Positions 1 to 7,626 of a DNA stretch of 64,000 bases are shown in pieces; position 1 is the stretch's first letter, and every line of letters starts with the position of its first letter. The position numbers and the translations under genes are program-made. The notes under the pieces are model-generated. The model saw nothing but the letters and a program-made list of their open reading frames with translations, was not told where the DNA came from and searched no databases. The DNA is from Bog-105 sp965277435 (GTDB lineage: Bacteria; Acidobacteriota; Terriglobia; Bryobacterales; Bryobacteraceae), in NCBI GenBank assembly GCA_965277435.1, contig OZ255821.1:3782001-3846000 (forward strand), given 5' to 3'.

Positions 1-177
1 CATGTGACCGATCTCTGGCGGCGCGCGCTTCGGCGACGCAGTCAGAAGGATTGCACAAAACAGGATCGTGCCGCGCAACTCGTCGCGGCATTCTGGCTGC
101 CGTGCGAACCATTCATCCTTGGCCGCATGAGCGTTTTGCCGTCGATCACCCAAGGTGGAAGCCCAGATGAGGGATTG
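1..177 (+). pseudogene. Group II intron maturase (reverse transcriptase), decayed C-terminal end
   Basis: Translation from position 4 gives TDLWRRALRRRSQKD and a further stretch resembling the thumb/maturase end of bacterial group II intron-encoded proteins. The reading then shifts frame near position 100 and continues as HPWPHERFAVDHPRWKPR up to a TGA at about 168-170. The family end is typically HPWP-x-x-RFAV-x-HPRWEP, so the match is specific. No start lies in the window; the rest of the gene, if present, lies to the left. At least one frameshift and a premature stop make it a relic. The identification is from memory of the family motif; no search was run. Confidence 0.75.
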
Positions 178-193
178 CATAAACCTGTTGCGT
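157..193 (+). other. Possible decayed group II intron domain V
   Basis: In this maturase subgroup the codons for the final WEP motif run into intron domain V. The bases after HPRW here read AAGCCCAGATGAGGGA, a loop, then AAACCTGTTGC. This resembles the domain V 5' arm (GAGCC...GAGGGA) and a damaged 3' arm (expected CGGTTC). The pairing is imperfect, so the RNA is unlikely to fold or splice. It marks the 3' end of the intron relic. Confidence 0.4.
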
Positions 194-260
194 ATAGGCT
201 AGGCAGAAGGGAAGGAGTTATGCACGCTTTCACAGGGATTGCAATTTCCTAGAATTCGGA

Positions 261-606
261 GTTGCAGAAAAGTACTGCCATGACAATAGTCTTGGCAACA
301 CACTTAAGGCGGACGGCTGCGAGCGCATCTTCTGAGAAAAGACTTTCGATGGCCGATAGGACCGACCCGGGTTGCAAGAAGATCCTGGATCAGCTGCGAA
401 AAGCCGACGTGCTGCTGGTCTGCAAATTGGATGAGCTCTCGCCCTCGCTTCGCCATGTGATCGCGATTATAGAAAAGCTGGGCCGAGGACAAGACTGTGT
501 TTCGCAGTCTTAGACGATCGAGACGATCACCCCTGTGGTGGTGCAATGATTCTGCTGGTGCTCGGAGCACTAACCTCCTTTTTCGCTCGTCTGACCGAGT
601 CGCTTC
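261..606 (+). pseudogene. Serine recombinase (resolvase/invertase family) relic
   Basis: Three frames together give one resolvase-like catalytic domain. Frame one from about 282 reads DNSLGNTLKADGCERIF, then a TGA, then EKTFDGR, a second stop, and DRPGL. A frameshift near 370 leads to KKILDQLRKADVLLVCKLDE and SLRHVIAIIEKLG. Another shift leads to HPCGGAMILLVLGALTSFFA, which corresponds to the family's TPGGR-LxFHxxGALAEFER. The N-terminal active-site Ser region and the HTH domain are missing. Stops and frameshifts show it is dead. The end runs antisense into the tail of the convergent MarR gene. Such genes belong to Tn3-like transposons or invertible elements. Confidence 0.7.
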
Positions 607-1028
607 AATAAATCGATCAAAATGCGGCGCTCTTCGCGAGAAAGACCGCGCGCAGCTTCGTCCATGCGAATCTTATGCTGGGCATATGCTTTCTCAATGA
701 GCCGGCTACCCTTCGCCGTGAGTTCGACGACCCTAAGACGACGGTCCTCGGAATGGTTTCTTCGGACGACAAGCCATTTTTGCTCAAGCCTATCGATCGC
801 GCTAGTGATAGATCCGGTTGTCAGCTCGACCTTGTTCCCAATTACGTTCACAGGTAACGAACCTTTGTGGAGGAGAACCTCTAAGACTCGAAAATCGGAG
901 TCGCACAAACCCAACTGTTTGATACTAGCTTCGGACCGCGCTAGAAGCGCCCGATAGGCTTTCCAGACTACTAAGAAGACGTGAGCCCCTTCGGTTCTCT
1001 CCTCGGCGCTTCCCTCGGTGTGCTTCAT
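570..1028 (-). CDS. MarR family transcriptional regulator
   Basis: This 152-residue protein has the length and layout of MarR repressors. A helical dimer region (about 15-40) precedes the winged helix-turn-helix. The recognition helix lies about 68-82 (ELTTGSITSAIDRLE), and the wing carries the typical SEDRRLRVVELT pattern about 93-104. The ATG at 1028 is the first start. Such proteins bind palindromic operators as dimers and are released by phenolic or oxidant ligands. It lies 420 bp from the first of several CTTGACGTCAAG-like palindromes near redox genes in this window, so it is the best local candidate for their regulator. That link is inference. No palindrome of this type is seen directly at its own start. 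Confidence 0.9.
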   Translation of the reverse strand: MKHTEGSAEERTEGAHVFLVVWKAYRALLARSEASIKQLGLCDSDFRVLEVLLHKGSLPVNVIGNKVELTTGSITSAIDRLEQKWLVVRRNHSEDRRLRVVELTAKGSRLIEKAYAQHKIRMDEAARGLSREERRILIDLLKRLGQTSEKGG

Positions 1029-1446
1029 CTACTTGTAATCGTAAGGGTTACGAACAATTTGACGCCCTTTGCCTTGTCGCCGAACTTGATAGGTGAAAAT
1101 TCGAGATTAGTCGTCAATCTATCATTTCAAAGGTTAACAAGGTCGAGCCTTTGCCAGGCGAGGCCACTAGCCGGTTCCGAAGCGAATAGGCCACATAGCC
1201 AAGACGTTCGGACTTGAGTGCCTTCAAGAGATCTTCAGCGCTGATCTGATTCGGGCAAGTCGGTCGCGGTCTGAGAAGACCGAAACCCAGAGAGCGCCCG
1301 CATGATGCATCCGACGCGTTTCCCGCTGAGCCGCCGAGGGCAGCAACCGGGGAGCAAGCCTTGGAAAGAGTCTACTTAAGCCGCAAAGTTTGTGGGCCGA
1401 TTCTTTTGTCGATATCTTGGACGCCTGCTCTCGATCTCCTTTTGAC

Positions 1447-1473
1447 CTCTACGTCAAGATTCTTGACGTAGAA
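1447..1473. promoter_or_regulatory. Tandem operator-like palindromes
   Basis: CTCTACGTCAAG (1447-1458) and CTTGACGTAGAA (1462-1473) are two variants of the 12-bp palindrome seen elsewhere in the window. Their starts are 15 bp apart. Together they form a near-perfect 25-bp inverted repeat with 12-bp arms (1448-1472). They lie upstream of the UBP zinc-finger and TMEM175-like genes, about 320 bp from the chosen start. MarR-type binding is inferred. Confidence 0.55.
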
Positions 1474-1541
1474 TAAAGAGTCGTTGCTAGAACGCTGAAG
1501 CGTGAAGCTCCTCTAATGGATTGTACAGAACGAGCGGAACT

Positions 1542-1553
1542 CTTGACTTCAAG
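1542..1553. promoter_or_regulatory. Operator-like palindrome CTTGACTTCAAG
   Basis: This differs by one base from the CTTGACGTCAAG site before the quinone reductase gene. It is the third copy in the gap between the MarR gene and the UBP zinc-finger gene, 240 bp from the latter. It is probably part of the same control region as the tandem pair at 1447-1473. Confidence 0.5.
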
Positions 1554-1793
1554 CGATATCGGGCGGAGGATGGATTTATAGAGGCTGATGAAGTAGCAAG
1601 CCAAAACCTTGATCGCCCGTGATTATTCACGATCTTCGAGCAACTGAGCTTGTATCAACGATGTTTTGACAATCATGCGAGCCGGAATCGGGCAGAAAAA
1701 ATACCGGCCTCTACAGACTCGAGGCCCGATTCAGGGTTGACGATTGAGTCCCGGTCTATCGGCGTTGTGTTGATTACGAGCAAACACGATCAA

Positions 1794-2159
1794 ATGAAAA
1801 TCAGAATGAAAAAAGAGCAACCAGGAATCAACGTAGCTTCTAAGCCCAGCGGAACCGGGTGCGTGGAATGCCTGTCTACGGACGGCTGGTGGCTTCATCT
1901 GCGTCGCTGTGCAGAGTGTGGGCACGTCGGATGCTGTGACAGTTCCCCAAGCCAACATGCATCCAAACACGCTGTCGAGACCGGCCATCCTCTGGCGGCT
2001 AGCTTTGAGCCAGGCGAGAAGTGGCTTTACAATTACCAAACAGGCGAGATGTTCCGAGGTGGTTCGGAACTGCTGCCGCCCCATTCGCATCCCGGATCTC
2101 AGCCCGCACCCGGTCCAGCCGGAAAGGTGCCAACTAACTGGGAGTCGCTCCTGCACTAG
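1794..2159 (+). CDS. UBP-type zinc-finger domain protein
   Basis: The 121-residue protein carries a UBP (ZnF_UBP/PHF5-like) finger. CxxC near the N-terminus is followed by a second CxxC (RCAECGHVGCCD) and then the SPxxHAxxHaxxTGHP histidine cluster. These fingers bind ubiquitin C-termini in eukaryotes. The bacterial stand-alone proteins have no settled role. The open frame extends back to 1650, but the residues before the ATG codons at 1794 and 1806 look non-coding. A second, clearly related copy lies at 23510-23899 on the other strand. The next gene follows 11 bp after the stop, suggesting co-transcription. Three operator-like palindromes lie upstream. Confidence 0.8.
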   Translation: MKIRMKKEQPGINVASKPSGTGCVECLSTDGWWLHLRRCAECGHVGCCDSSPSQHASKHAVETGHPLAASFEPGEKWLYNYQTGEMFRGGSELLPPHSHPGSQPAPGPAGKVPTNWESLLH

Positions 2160-2170
2160 AATCATCCGGA

Positions 2171-2788
2171 ATGGGAAAGGGTCGGTTGGAGGCCTTCAGC
2201 GATGGGGTGCTAGCCATCATTATCACTATCATGGTTTTGGAGTTGAAAACTCCACATGGAACCAAACTGGCGGATCTTCAGCCGGTGATTCCGGTTTTCT
2301 TAAGTTACGTTCTAAGCTTCGTATATATCGGCATCTATTGGAACAACCACCATCATCTCTTACATGCCACGCAGCATGTGAACGGGAGGGTTTTGTGGGC
2401 GAATCTGCACCTGTTATTTTGGCTCTCTCTAGTCCCTTTCGCGACGGACTGGATGGGCGAGCATAGCCTAGCTTCCTGGCCGGTGGCGGCATATGGATTG
2501 ATTCTGCTGTTTTCTGCTGTCGCGTACTTCATTCTTACAAAGACTTTGATTGCACAACACCAAAAAGACTCTCTCTTGACCAAGTCCATCGGAAAAGACA
2601 GGAAAGGCACGATCTCGGTCGCGCTTTATGCGATTTCGATTCCCTTGGCCTTTGTGCAGCCATGGGTCGCCTACGTCTGTTATGTCCTGGTTGTGATAAT
2701 GTGGCTGCTTCCCGATCCGCGCATTGAGAGAAGCCTCGACGCGAAGGCTGCCGGGCCTATTGGGCCCGCTCAAGAAGGGCCAAAATGA
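2171..2788 (+). CDS. TMEM175-like potassium channel family membrane protein
   Basis: The protein has 205 residues and five to six hydrophobic segments. The TMEM175 (DUF1211) signature RLEAFSDGV lies at residues 5-13, at the start of the first membrane helix. Bacterial members form tetrameric potassium-selective leak channels in the inner membrane; that function is family knowledge. Histidine-rich NNHHHLLH follows the second helix, as is common in the family. It begins 11 bp after the UBP zinc-finger gene and probably shares its transcript. The C-terminal 20 residues are polar and Gly/Pro-rich. Confidence 0.85.
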   Translation: MGKGRLEAFSDGVLAIIITIMVLELKTPHGTKLADLQPVIPVFLSYVLSFVYIGIYWNNHHHLLHATQHVNGRVLWANLHLLFWLSLVPFATDWMGEHSLASWPVAAYGLILLFSAVAYFILTKTLIAQHQKDSLLTKSIGKDRKGTISVALYAISIPLAFVQPWVAYVCYVLVVIMWLLPDPRIERSLDAKAAGPIGPAQEGPK

Positions 2789-2897
2789 TGACCGGATACT
2801 CCGGGCGCAACCGATAGTGCCGAGCGTGAATGGACCTCAATCAAAATGTTCAACCGAGAAGCTTCCGGGGACAGCAATTTGTCGAAGTGAATCATAG

Positions 2898-4127
2898 CTA
2901 CCATTCCCGAGACCGTAACGGGTGAAAGAACGTTCGCAAGTCCCTAGCAAGAAGTTCGGGTTCTTCGAGTGCAGCGAAATGGCCGCCTGCCGCCATCTCG
3001 GTCCAGTGCTGCACGTTGTAGAAGCGCTCAGCCCATTCACGCGGGGCGTTCGCGATGTCGCGCGGAAAGACCGCGAATCCAGCAGGAACGCCCGAGATGC
3101 CCATATAAGAAGGTCTCACCGCGCCAGTTTGTATAGATGTCGCTGCTGGCTTCATGAAATCACGATAGGCCAAGAACGAGGTGCCGATTGATTGCGTAAT
3201 CCAATACAGCATCACGTTTGTTAGAAGCTCATCCTTGGAGAATTGGCTTTCAATGTTGCCATGACAATCGCTCCACTCGTAAAATTTTTCGACGATCCAC
3301 GCCGCTAATCCGGCAGGAGAGTCGTTGAGAGCAGCCGAAGGAGTCCACGGTCTGGTTCCCTGGATATGCATGTAGCCCCCACCAAAGGTTTGAAAGCGCT
3401 GTACCTGATCGAGATATTGCCGTTCGGCGTCGCTTAGTTCTGGTGCTTGGCTCTGAGTCTGAGACATCGGAACGTTCGTGAAGTGGGCACCGACGATAGA
3501 TTCAGCCTGATCGCGATACAACTGATCGCACACGCCCGCACCAATATCTCCCCCGTGTGCGCCATAGTGCCCATAATTCAAAACCTCTGTCATAAGCTGA
3601 TGGAGCAGAATTCCGAATTCCCGCCGGCTTGTACCTTCTGCGAGCCGGGAAGAGAAACCGAAGCCGGGCAAGCTTGGAATGACAACGTCGAAAGCGTCGA
3701 CTGGATCGCCGCCGTGAGCCCCTGGATCTGTCAACAGAGGAATCAGCTTCACGAATCGTTGAAAACCATCTGGCCAACCATGAATTAGTAGTAACGGGAG
3801 CGGGGCAGGTCCCCGACCGAGTTGGTGTACGAAGTGGAGCTGCGCTGCGCCGACATCCGCGACGAAATGATGAAATTTATTCAGCGTTACTTCCTTTTCC
3901 CGCCAGTCGAAGTGATGACGCCAGTACTCAACCAAGGAGCCCAGATATCTAAGATCTATTCCGTCCTGCCATCCGCGCACCTCCGGCGAGGGCGGCGTGC
4001 GAAATCTCGCAAGGCGCTCGGCTAGGTCATCAAGCACGGCTTGTTCGACTGCGATACGAAAGACTTTCTTCACAAAACAACAATCCCGAGGACTTCTAAC
4101 GATTCGAAGTTCTAGGATAGTCTGCAC
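2898..4127 (-). CDS. Epoxide hydrolase, alpha/beta hydrolase fold with EHN domain
   Basis: The 409-residue protein has the N-terminal epoxide hydrolase domain (about 22-130) followed by the hydrolase core. The HGWP oxyanion motif is at 116-119, and the nucleophilic Asp is at about 194 in HGGDIGAG. The catalytic His lies in GGHFAALEEP near the C-terminus. Microsomal-type epoxide hydrolases open epoxides through a covalent Asp ester. The first 18 residues look unusual, and the true start may be slightly downstream. It ends convergently with the TMEM175-like gene and starts 5 bp after the NDH-2 stop, at the end of a minus-strand run of redox genes. Substrate unknown. Confidence 0.88.
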   Translation of the reverse strand: MQTILELRIVRSPRDCCFVKKVFRIAVEQAVLDDLAERLARFRTPPSPEVRGWQDGIDLRYLGSLVEYWRHHFDWREKEVTLNKFHHFVADVGAAQLHFVHQLGRGPAPLPLLLIHGWPDGFQRFVKLIPLLTDPGAHGGDPVDAFDVVIPSLPGFGFSSRLAEGTSRREFGILLHQLMTEVLNYGHYGAHGGDIGAGVCDQLYRDQAESIVGAHFTNVPMSQTQSQAPELSDAERQYLDQVQRFQTFGGGYMHIQGTRPWTPSAALNDSPAGLAAWIVEKFYEWSDCHGNIESQFSKDELLTNVMLYWITQSIGTSFLAYRDFMKPAATSIQTGAVRPSYMGISGVPAGFAVFPRDIANAPREWAERFYNVQHWTEMAAGGHFAALEEPELLARDLRTFFHPLRSREW

Positions 4128-4132
4128 CGTTC

Positions 4133-5524
4133 TTAGCTGAGAAAACGTGATTCAGGTGTATCCACCTTTCCCGAATGCGGCCGCGCGGAAAATCTATTCA
4201 CAATAAGGCGGTCATCCTTGATCAGCAGCAGATAGCTTGAAGTTAACTCCCAGAGAACTGCCAGTCGATTACGGAAACTGAGTAGAAACGTGACATGGAC
4301 GCAGAACCATGTCAGCCAAGCGAAGAATCCACTCCAGTGTGCGCGGAAAGGCCAGTGTATGTCTCCAACGGCAGAATACCGGCCAATGGTAGCGATTGTG
4401 CCTTTGTCAAAATAGTGGAACTTCCGTCTGGCTTGCCCGCCGATGTCGCGTTGGATAGTTTTAGCAGCGTAGAGGCCCATCTGGAGTGCAGGCTGCGCTA
4501 CACCCGGTAGCTCCTGGCCATTCTGCCGCAGCAGCGCGAGGTCGCCACACGCAAAGATCTCGGGCCGGCCTTCTGGATTTAGAGTTTCGTTGACGATAAC
4601 TCGACCCTTCCGGTCTAGCGGCACACCCAGCATCGCGCCTACCGGGGAAGTGGCGACTCCGGCGCCCCACATCGTAACGGCCGTATACATGACTCCGCCA
4701 TCGCCGACTCTGACGAAGCCATCTCCGATTTCCTGAACTTGTACGTTGGTCCGAACCTCCACGCCAAGCCGGTTCAGCTGTCTGACTGCACTTTCAGACA
4801 GATCGGGCGGATAGGCCGCAAGAATTCTTGGGCCGCCCTCGAGCAGAATGACCTTAGATTTTGTTACATCAATATGCCGGAAGTTGTCGCTCAGAAAATA
4901 ATCGACCATTTCTGCAACAGCCCCGGCGAGTTCGACTCCAGTCGGACCTCCGCCAATCACAACAAAGTGCAGAGGGCTATGATCGCCTGTGCGCAATGAC
5001 TGGACTTCGGCATTCTCGAAGGCGAACAAGATGCGGCGGCGGATCTCCAACGCATCCTCTACCGTCTTCAGCCCTGGCGCGAAGGCTTCCCACTCCGGAT
5101 GTCCAAAGAAGGACTTTTCGGAGCCGGTCGCCGCAACCAGGTAGTCATAATCCAGCCGTGCTCCACTCGCCAGCACGACTTGTCGCTGATTCACATCGAT
5201 GCTGACTACTTCATCCATTAGTACTGTCGAATTAGCCGAACCTTCTAAAACCGAACGAATAGGCGCGGCGATCTGGGAAGGCGAGAGCGCCGCGAGCGCC
5301 ACTTGGTAGAGCAACGGCTGAAACACGTTGCAATTGTTCCGGTCGATGATTGTTACGTCCACAGAGGCGTGCCGAAGCCTTCTTGCGCAGTTCAAGCCCG
5401 CGAAACCAGCCCCGAGAATGACAACATGCGGACGCCTGCCTGTGTCCAAAGCTATAGGCGGCGGGACAGGCTTCTGCACTGCTTCAACTGTCACGGCATC
5501 TTCAGTGCGTTGCTGCTTGCTCAA
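4133..5524 (-). CDS. ndh: Type II NADH dehydrogenase (FAD-dependent NAD(P)/quinone oxidoreductase)
   Basis: The protein has about 463 residues and two Rossmann folds. The FAD-binding VILGAGFAGLNCARRL is at 35-50, and the NADH-binding VVIGGGPTGVELAGA lies near 190. The C-terminus holds an aromatic amphipathic segment (FFAWLTWFCVHVTF) typical of NDH-2 membrane anchoring. NDH-2 passes electrons from NADH to quinone without pumping protons. The only available starts are TTG at 5524 or an internal GTG; no ATG precedes the FAD motif. The start overlaps the end of the DJ-1-like gene by 23 bp, which suggests translational coupling. Confidence 0.88.
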   Translation of the reverse strand: MSKQQRTEDAVTVEAVQKPVPPPIALDTGRRPHVVILGAGFAGLNCARRLRHASVDVTIIDRNNCNVFQPLLYQVALAALSPSQIAAPIRSVLEGSANSTVLMDEVVSIDVNQRQVVLASGARLDYDYLVAATGSEKSFFGHPEWEAFAPGLKTVEDALEIRRRILFAFENAEVQSLRTGDHSPLHFVVIGGGPTGVELAGAVAEMVDYFLSDNFRHIDVTKSKVILLEGGPRILAAYPPDLSESAVRQLNRLGVEVRTNVQVQEIGDGFVRVGDGGVMYTAVTMWGAGVATSPVGAMLGVPLDRKGRVIVNETLNPEGRPEIFACGDLALLRQNGQELPGVAQPALQMGLYAAKTIQRDIGGQARRKFHYFDKGTIATIGRYSAVGDIHWPFRAHWSGFFAWLTWFCVHVTFLLSFRNRLAVLWELTSSYLLLIKDDRLIVNRFSARPHSGKVDTPESRFLS

Positions 5525-6227
5525 GCTTGAGCTGCTTCAGCACCGCATCTGCAACCAGTCCTGCAGAGTTTTGCTGCTGCCCCGTGACAAGATTGCCGTC
5601 GACAACAACATGCGGAGCATATGGGGCAATAGATTCGTAGCGAGCACCAGCAAGACGCAATCGATCCTCAAGGAGCCACGGTGCATTCCCGGCGAACGTC
5701 GCTTGGGTCTCCTCCTCGTTACTAAAGCCGGTAAGCTTCCGATCTTTAAACAACCACGTTCCGTCGTCGCGGTGTGCAGAAAGAAAACCGGCCGGACCGT
5801 GACAAACAGCGGCAACGATTTTTGTTTTGCTGTCGAGCGCAGCGACAAGCAGACGGCCGACCGTCGGATGAACCGCCATGTCTTGCATGGGACCATGTCC
5901 TCCCACAAGAAAGATGGCGTCGAAGTCGTCCGCGTTCACATCCTCGAGTTTCAGCGGCGCATCGAGTGTTCCTGCGACCTGTTGCAGATACTTCTTCTGC
6001 GCCTCAACCGCGCCCGCATCGTTATTGTTGTAGGCGACGTTAAAGCTAAGTGGGTCCACGTTCGGCTTGACACCGCCAGGAGTGGCCACTTTGACGGCCA
6101 GCCCCGCTGCTGTGAACTTCCGATGCGGGCCCACGAACTCTTCAGACCAAAAGCCCGTGGGGTGAGGAGCACCATTCTTCATCGTCCAGACTGTTGCTCC
6201 TGTAAGAACCATCAAAACGGTTTTCAT
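5502..6227 (-). CDS. DJ-1/PfpI family protein (class I glutamine amidotransferase-like)
   Basis: The 241-residue protein shows the DJ-1/PfpI fold. The nucleophile-elbow Cys is at about 142 in AAVCHGPAG, followed directly by His. An acidic residue lies in the expected region near FWSEEF (about 27-32). Family members act as chaperones, glyoxalases or deglycases against reactive carbonyls. The frame runs back to 6263, but the ATG at 6227 is preceded by GGAGAAAAG at good distance, so it is chosen. It sits between an LLM oxidoreductase (32 bp upstream) and NDH-2 (overlap). A carbonyl-stress role would suit the neighbourhood but is inferred. Confidence 0.85.
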   Translation of the reverse strand: MKTVLMVLTGATVWTMKNGAPHPTGFWSEEFVGPHRKFTAAGLAVKVATPGGVKPNVDPLSFNVAYNNNDAGAVEAQKKYLQQVAGTLDAPLKLEDVNADDFDAIFLVGGHGPMQDMAVHPTVGRLLVAALDSKTKIVAAVCHGPAGFLSAHRDDGTWLFKDRKLTGFSNEEETQATFAGNAPWLLEDRLRLAGARYESIAPYAPHVVVDGNLVTGQQQNSAGLVADAVLKQLKLEQAATH

Positions 6228-6259
6228 ATGAATCGTCTTTTCTCCTTTGTTTAGACCAA

Positions 6260-7318
6260 TCAAGCATTGTGCAAATCTCTCGGCAGAGTTGTTGTCTGTC
6301 GAACAAGGCGGATTACCTCTTCTCCAATCAGCCGGGTGGCGGTAAGCAGCTTGTTGTGCGCTACCGCCGCCGGACTCATTTGGAAATCGAAGCGATCGAT
6401 CCCACCCAATACATTGTTGAAGCGCTGAATTTTGCGGGCAACGGTTACCGGACTGCCCACTACAAGCGCACCCTCATCGCTAAGCAGAGCATTGAAACGG
6501 CCCCTGGTCATAGTCGGCCAACCCCGCTCCGCCCCAATCTTGTTAGTGCCGTCCGCATAGCCGGGAAAGAAGTCATCTGCAGCTTGCTGATCGGTTTCTG
6601 CACAATATCCGAAGGCATGCACGCCAACTTTTAGCTCTTCTTTGGAAAAACCTGCTTTCGAGCCGCTTTCCCAATAGAGGTCGACCAAAGAGCGGAACTG
6701 GTCCGGTGTTCCACCGATGATGGCGACCATGAGCGGTAAGCCAAGCATGCCGGCGCGTTGAAACGACGCGGGTGTACCTCCCACGCCCAGCCAGATCGGG
6801 AGTTTCGCCTGCAACGGCCGCGGGTAAACGCCCTCTCCCCGCAACGGCGCGCGAAACTTGCCCTGCCAATTAACGTATTGAGACTCACGCAGCTTCAGCA
6901 GAAGATCGAGATTCTCCGCAAAGAGTGCGTCATAATCTTCGAGCCTGCGTCCAAACAACGGAAAGCTTTCGCTGAATGATCCTCGGCCAACGGTGAGTTC
7001 CACCCTTCCGCCTGATAGAAGGTCGAGCGTCGCGAACTCTTGGAACACGCGGACCGGATCGGCTGCGCTTAGCACGGTGACGGCACTGGTCAACTTGATG
7101 CGCTTTGTCTGTGTCGCGGCGGCAGCAAGGATAACGGCGGGAGCGGAATCCAGAAAGTCGGCACGGTGATGCTCACCGAGACCGAAAACCTCGATACCTG
7201 ATTGATCGGCGACGACGATCTCCTCTATGAGGTTCCGCATGCGCGTGACTGCCGGAGCCGTTTGCCCGGTTTGCGGATCACGCTGCAACGCAGCAAAGCT
7301 GTCGATTCCAATCTCCAT
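6260..7318 (-). CDS. LLM class flavin-dependent oxidoreductase (luciferase-like)
   Basis: The 352-residue TIM-barrel protein carries the bacterial luciferase-like layout. FGLGEHH is at about 46-52, RIKLTSAVTVLSAADPVR at about 73-90, and TVGRGSFSESF further on. Members use FMNH2 or F420 to oxidise varied small molecules; the substrate cannot be told. It is the first gene of the minus-strand run LLM, DJ-1, NDH-2, epoxide hydrolase. A decayed relative lies at 29672-30027 and shares the same motifs. The ATG at 7318 gives the family N-terminus MEIGIDSFA. Confidence 0.88.
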   Translation of the reverse strand: MEIGIDSFAALQRDPQTGQTAPAVTRMRNLIEEIVVADQSGIEVFGLGEHHRADFLDSAPAVILAAAATQTKRIKLTSAVTVLSAADPVRVFQEFATLDLLSGGRVELTVGRGSFSESFPLFGRRLEDYDALFAENLDLLLKLRESQYVNWQGKFRAPLRGEGVYPRPLQAKLPIWLGVGGTPASFQRAGMLGLPLMVAIIGGTPDQFRSLVDLYWESGSKAGFSKEELKVGVHAFGYCAETDQQAADDFFPGYADGTNKIGAERGWPTMTRGRFNALLSDEGALVVGSPVTVARKIQRFNNVLGGIDRFDFQMSPAAVAHNKLLTATRLIGEEVIRLVRQTTTLPRDLHNA

Positions 7319-7333
7319 CTCGGCCTTTATTGT

Positions 7334-7626
7334 TTACTGTGTGGCAAGCACCTGGTGAGCGAAATTGATCGCCAGTGAGCCCCCTCCGACGCTTGAAGCA
7401 ACGCGTTTAACGCTGCCGGAACAAACGTCTCGACGTTCAAAACGACGAGGAAGCGTTCCATTGGATCACCCTGCGCGATCAGTACATCTCCTCGTGAAAA
7501 GCGCTCTGTTCTCCAACCTTTTCGAACGCGGCTGATTACGCCGTCACGGAGGACGGGGAATGCTTGTTCATTTCTCGCAGTGGTTTTCAGAGCTTTCTCC
7601 TCCTTCTCCGCTATCGCCGAAACCAC
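7334..7626 (-). pseudogene. Cyclic-nucleotide-domain thioredoxin reductase, internally deleted relic
   Basis: The 5' part encodes the start of a cNMP-binding domain (QAFPVLRDG, then FSRGDVLIAQGDPMERFLVVL). The sequence then jumps, in another frame, to RRDVCSGSVKRVASSVGGG and SLAINFAHQVLATQ with a TAA at 7334-7336. That is the conserved C-terminus of thioredoxin-disulfide reductases (GDVRSGSVKRVASSVGEGS). Family proteins with an N-terminal cNMP domain are about 550 residues long, so some 450 residues are gone. The deletion junction lies at about 7430-7440. The GTG at 7626 overlaps the end of the upstream beta-helix gene by 59 bp. Confidence 0.75.

Larger units (their letters stand above)
1029..1793. 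other. Intergenic region with operator-like palindromes
   Basis: About 765 bases separate the MarR gene from the next plus-strand gene. No convincing coding sequence was found on either strand. Its notable content is a cluster of three copies of the CTTGAcgTCAAG-type palindrome between 1447 and 1553, annotated separately. A short minus-strand open stretch about 1125-1240 (reading ISAEDLLKALKSERLGYVAY) could be a gene remnant but was not recognised. Confidence 0.5.

Noticed and set aside
1125..1240. Minus-strand stretch ISAEDLLKALKSERLGYVAY as a dehydrogenase remnant
   Set aside because: The resemblance to 2-hydroxyacid dehydrogenases is short and lacks any cofactor or catalytic motif.
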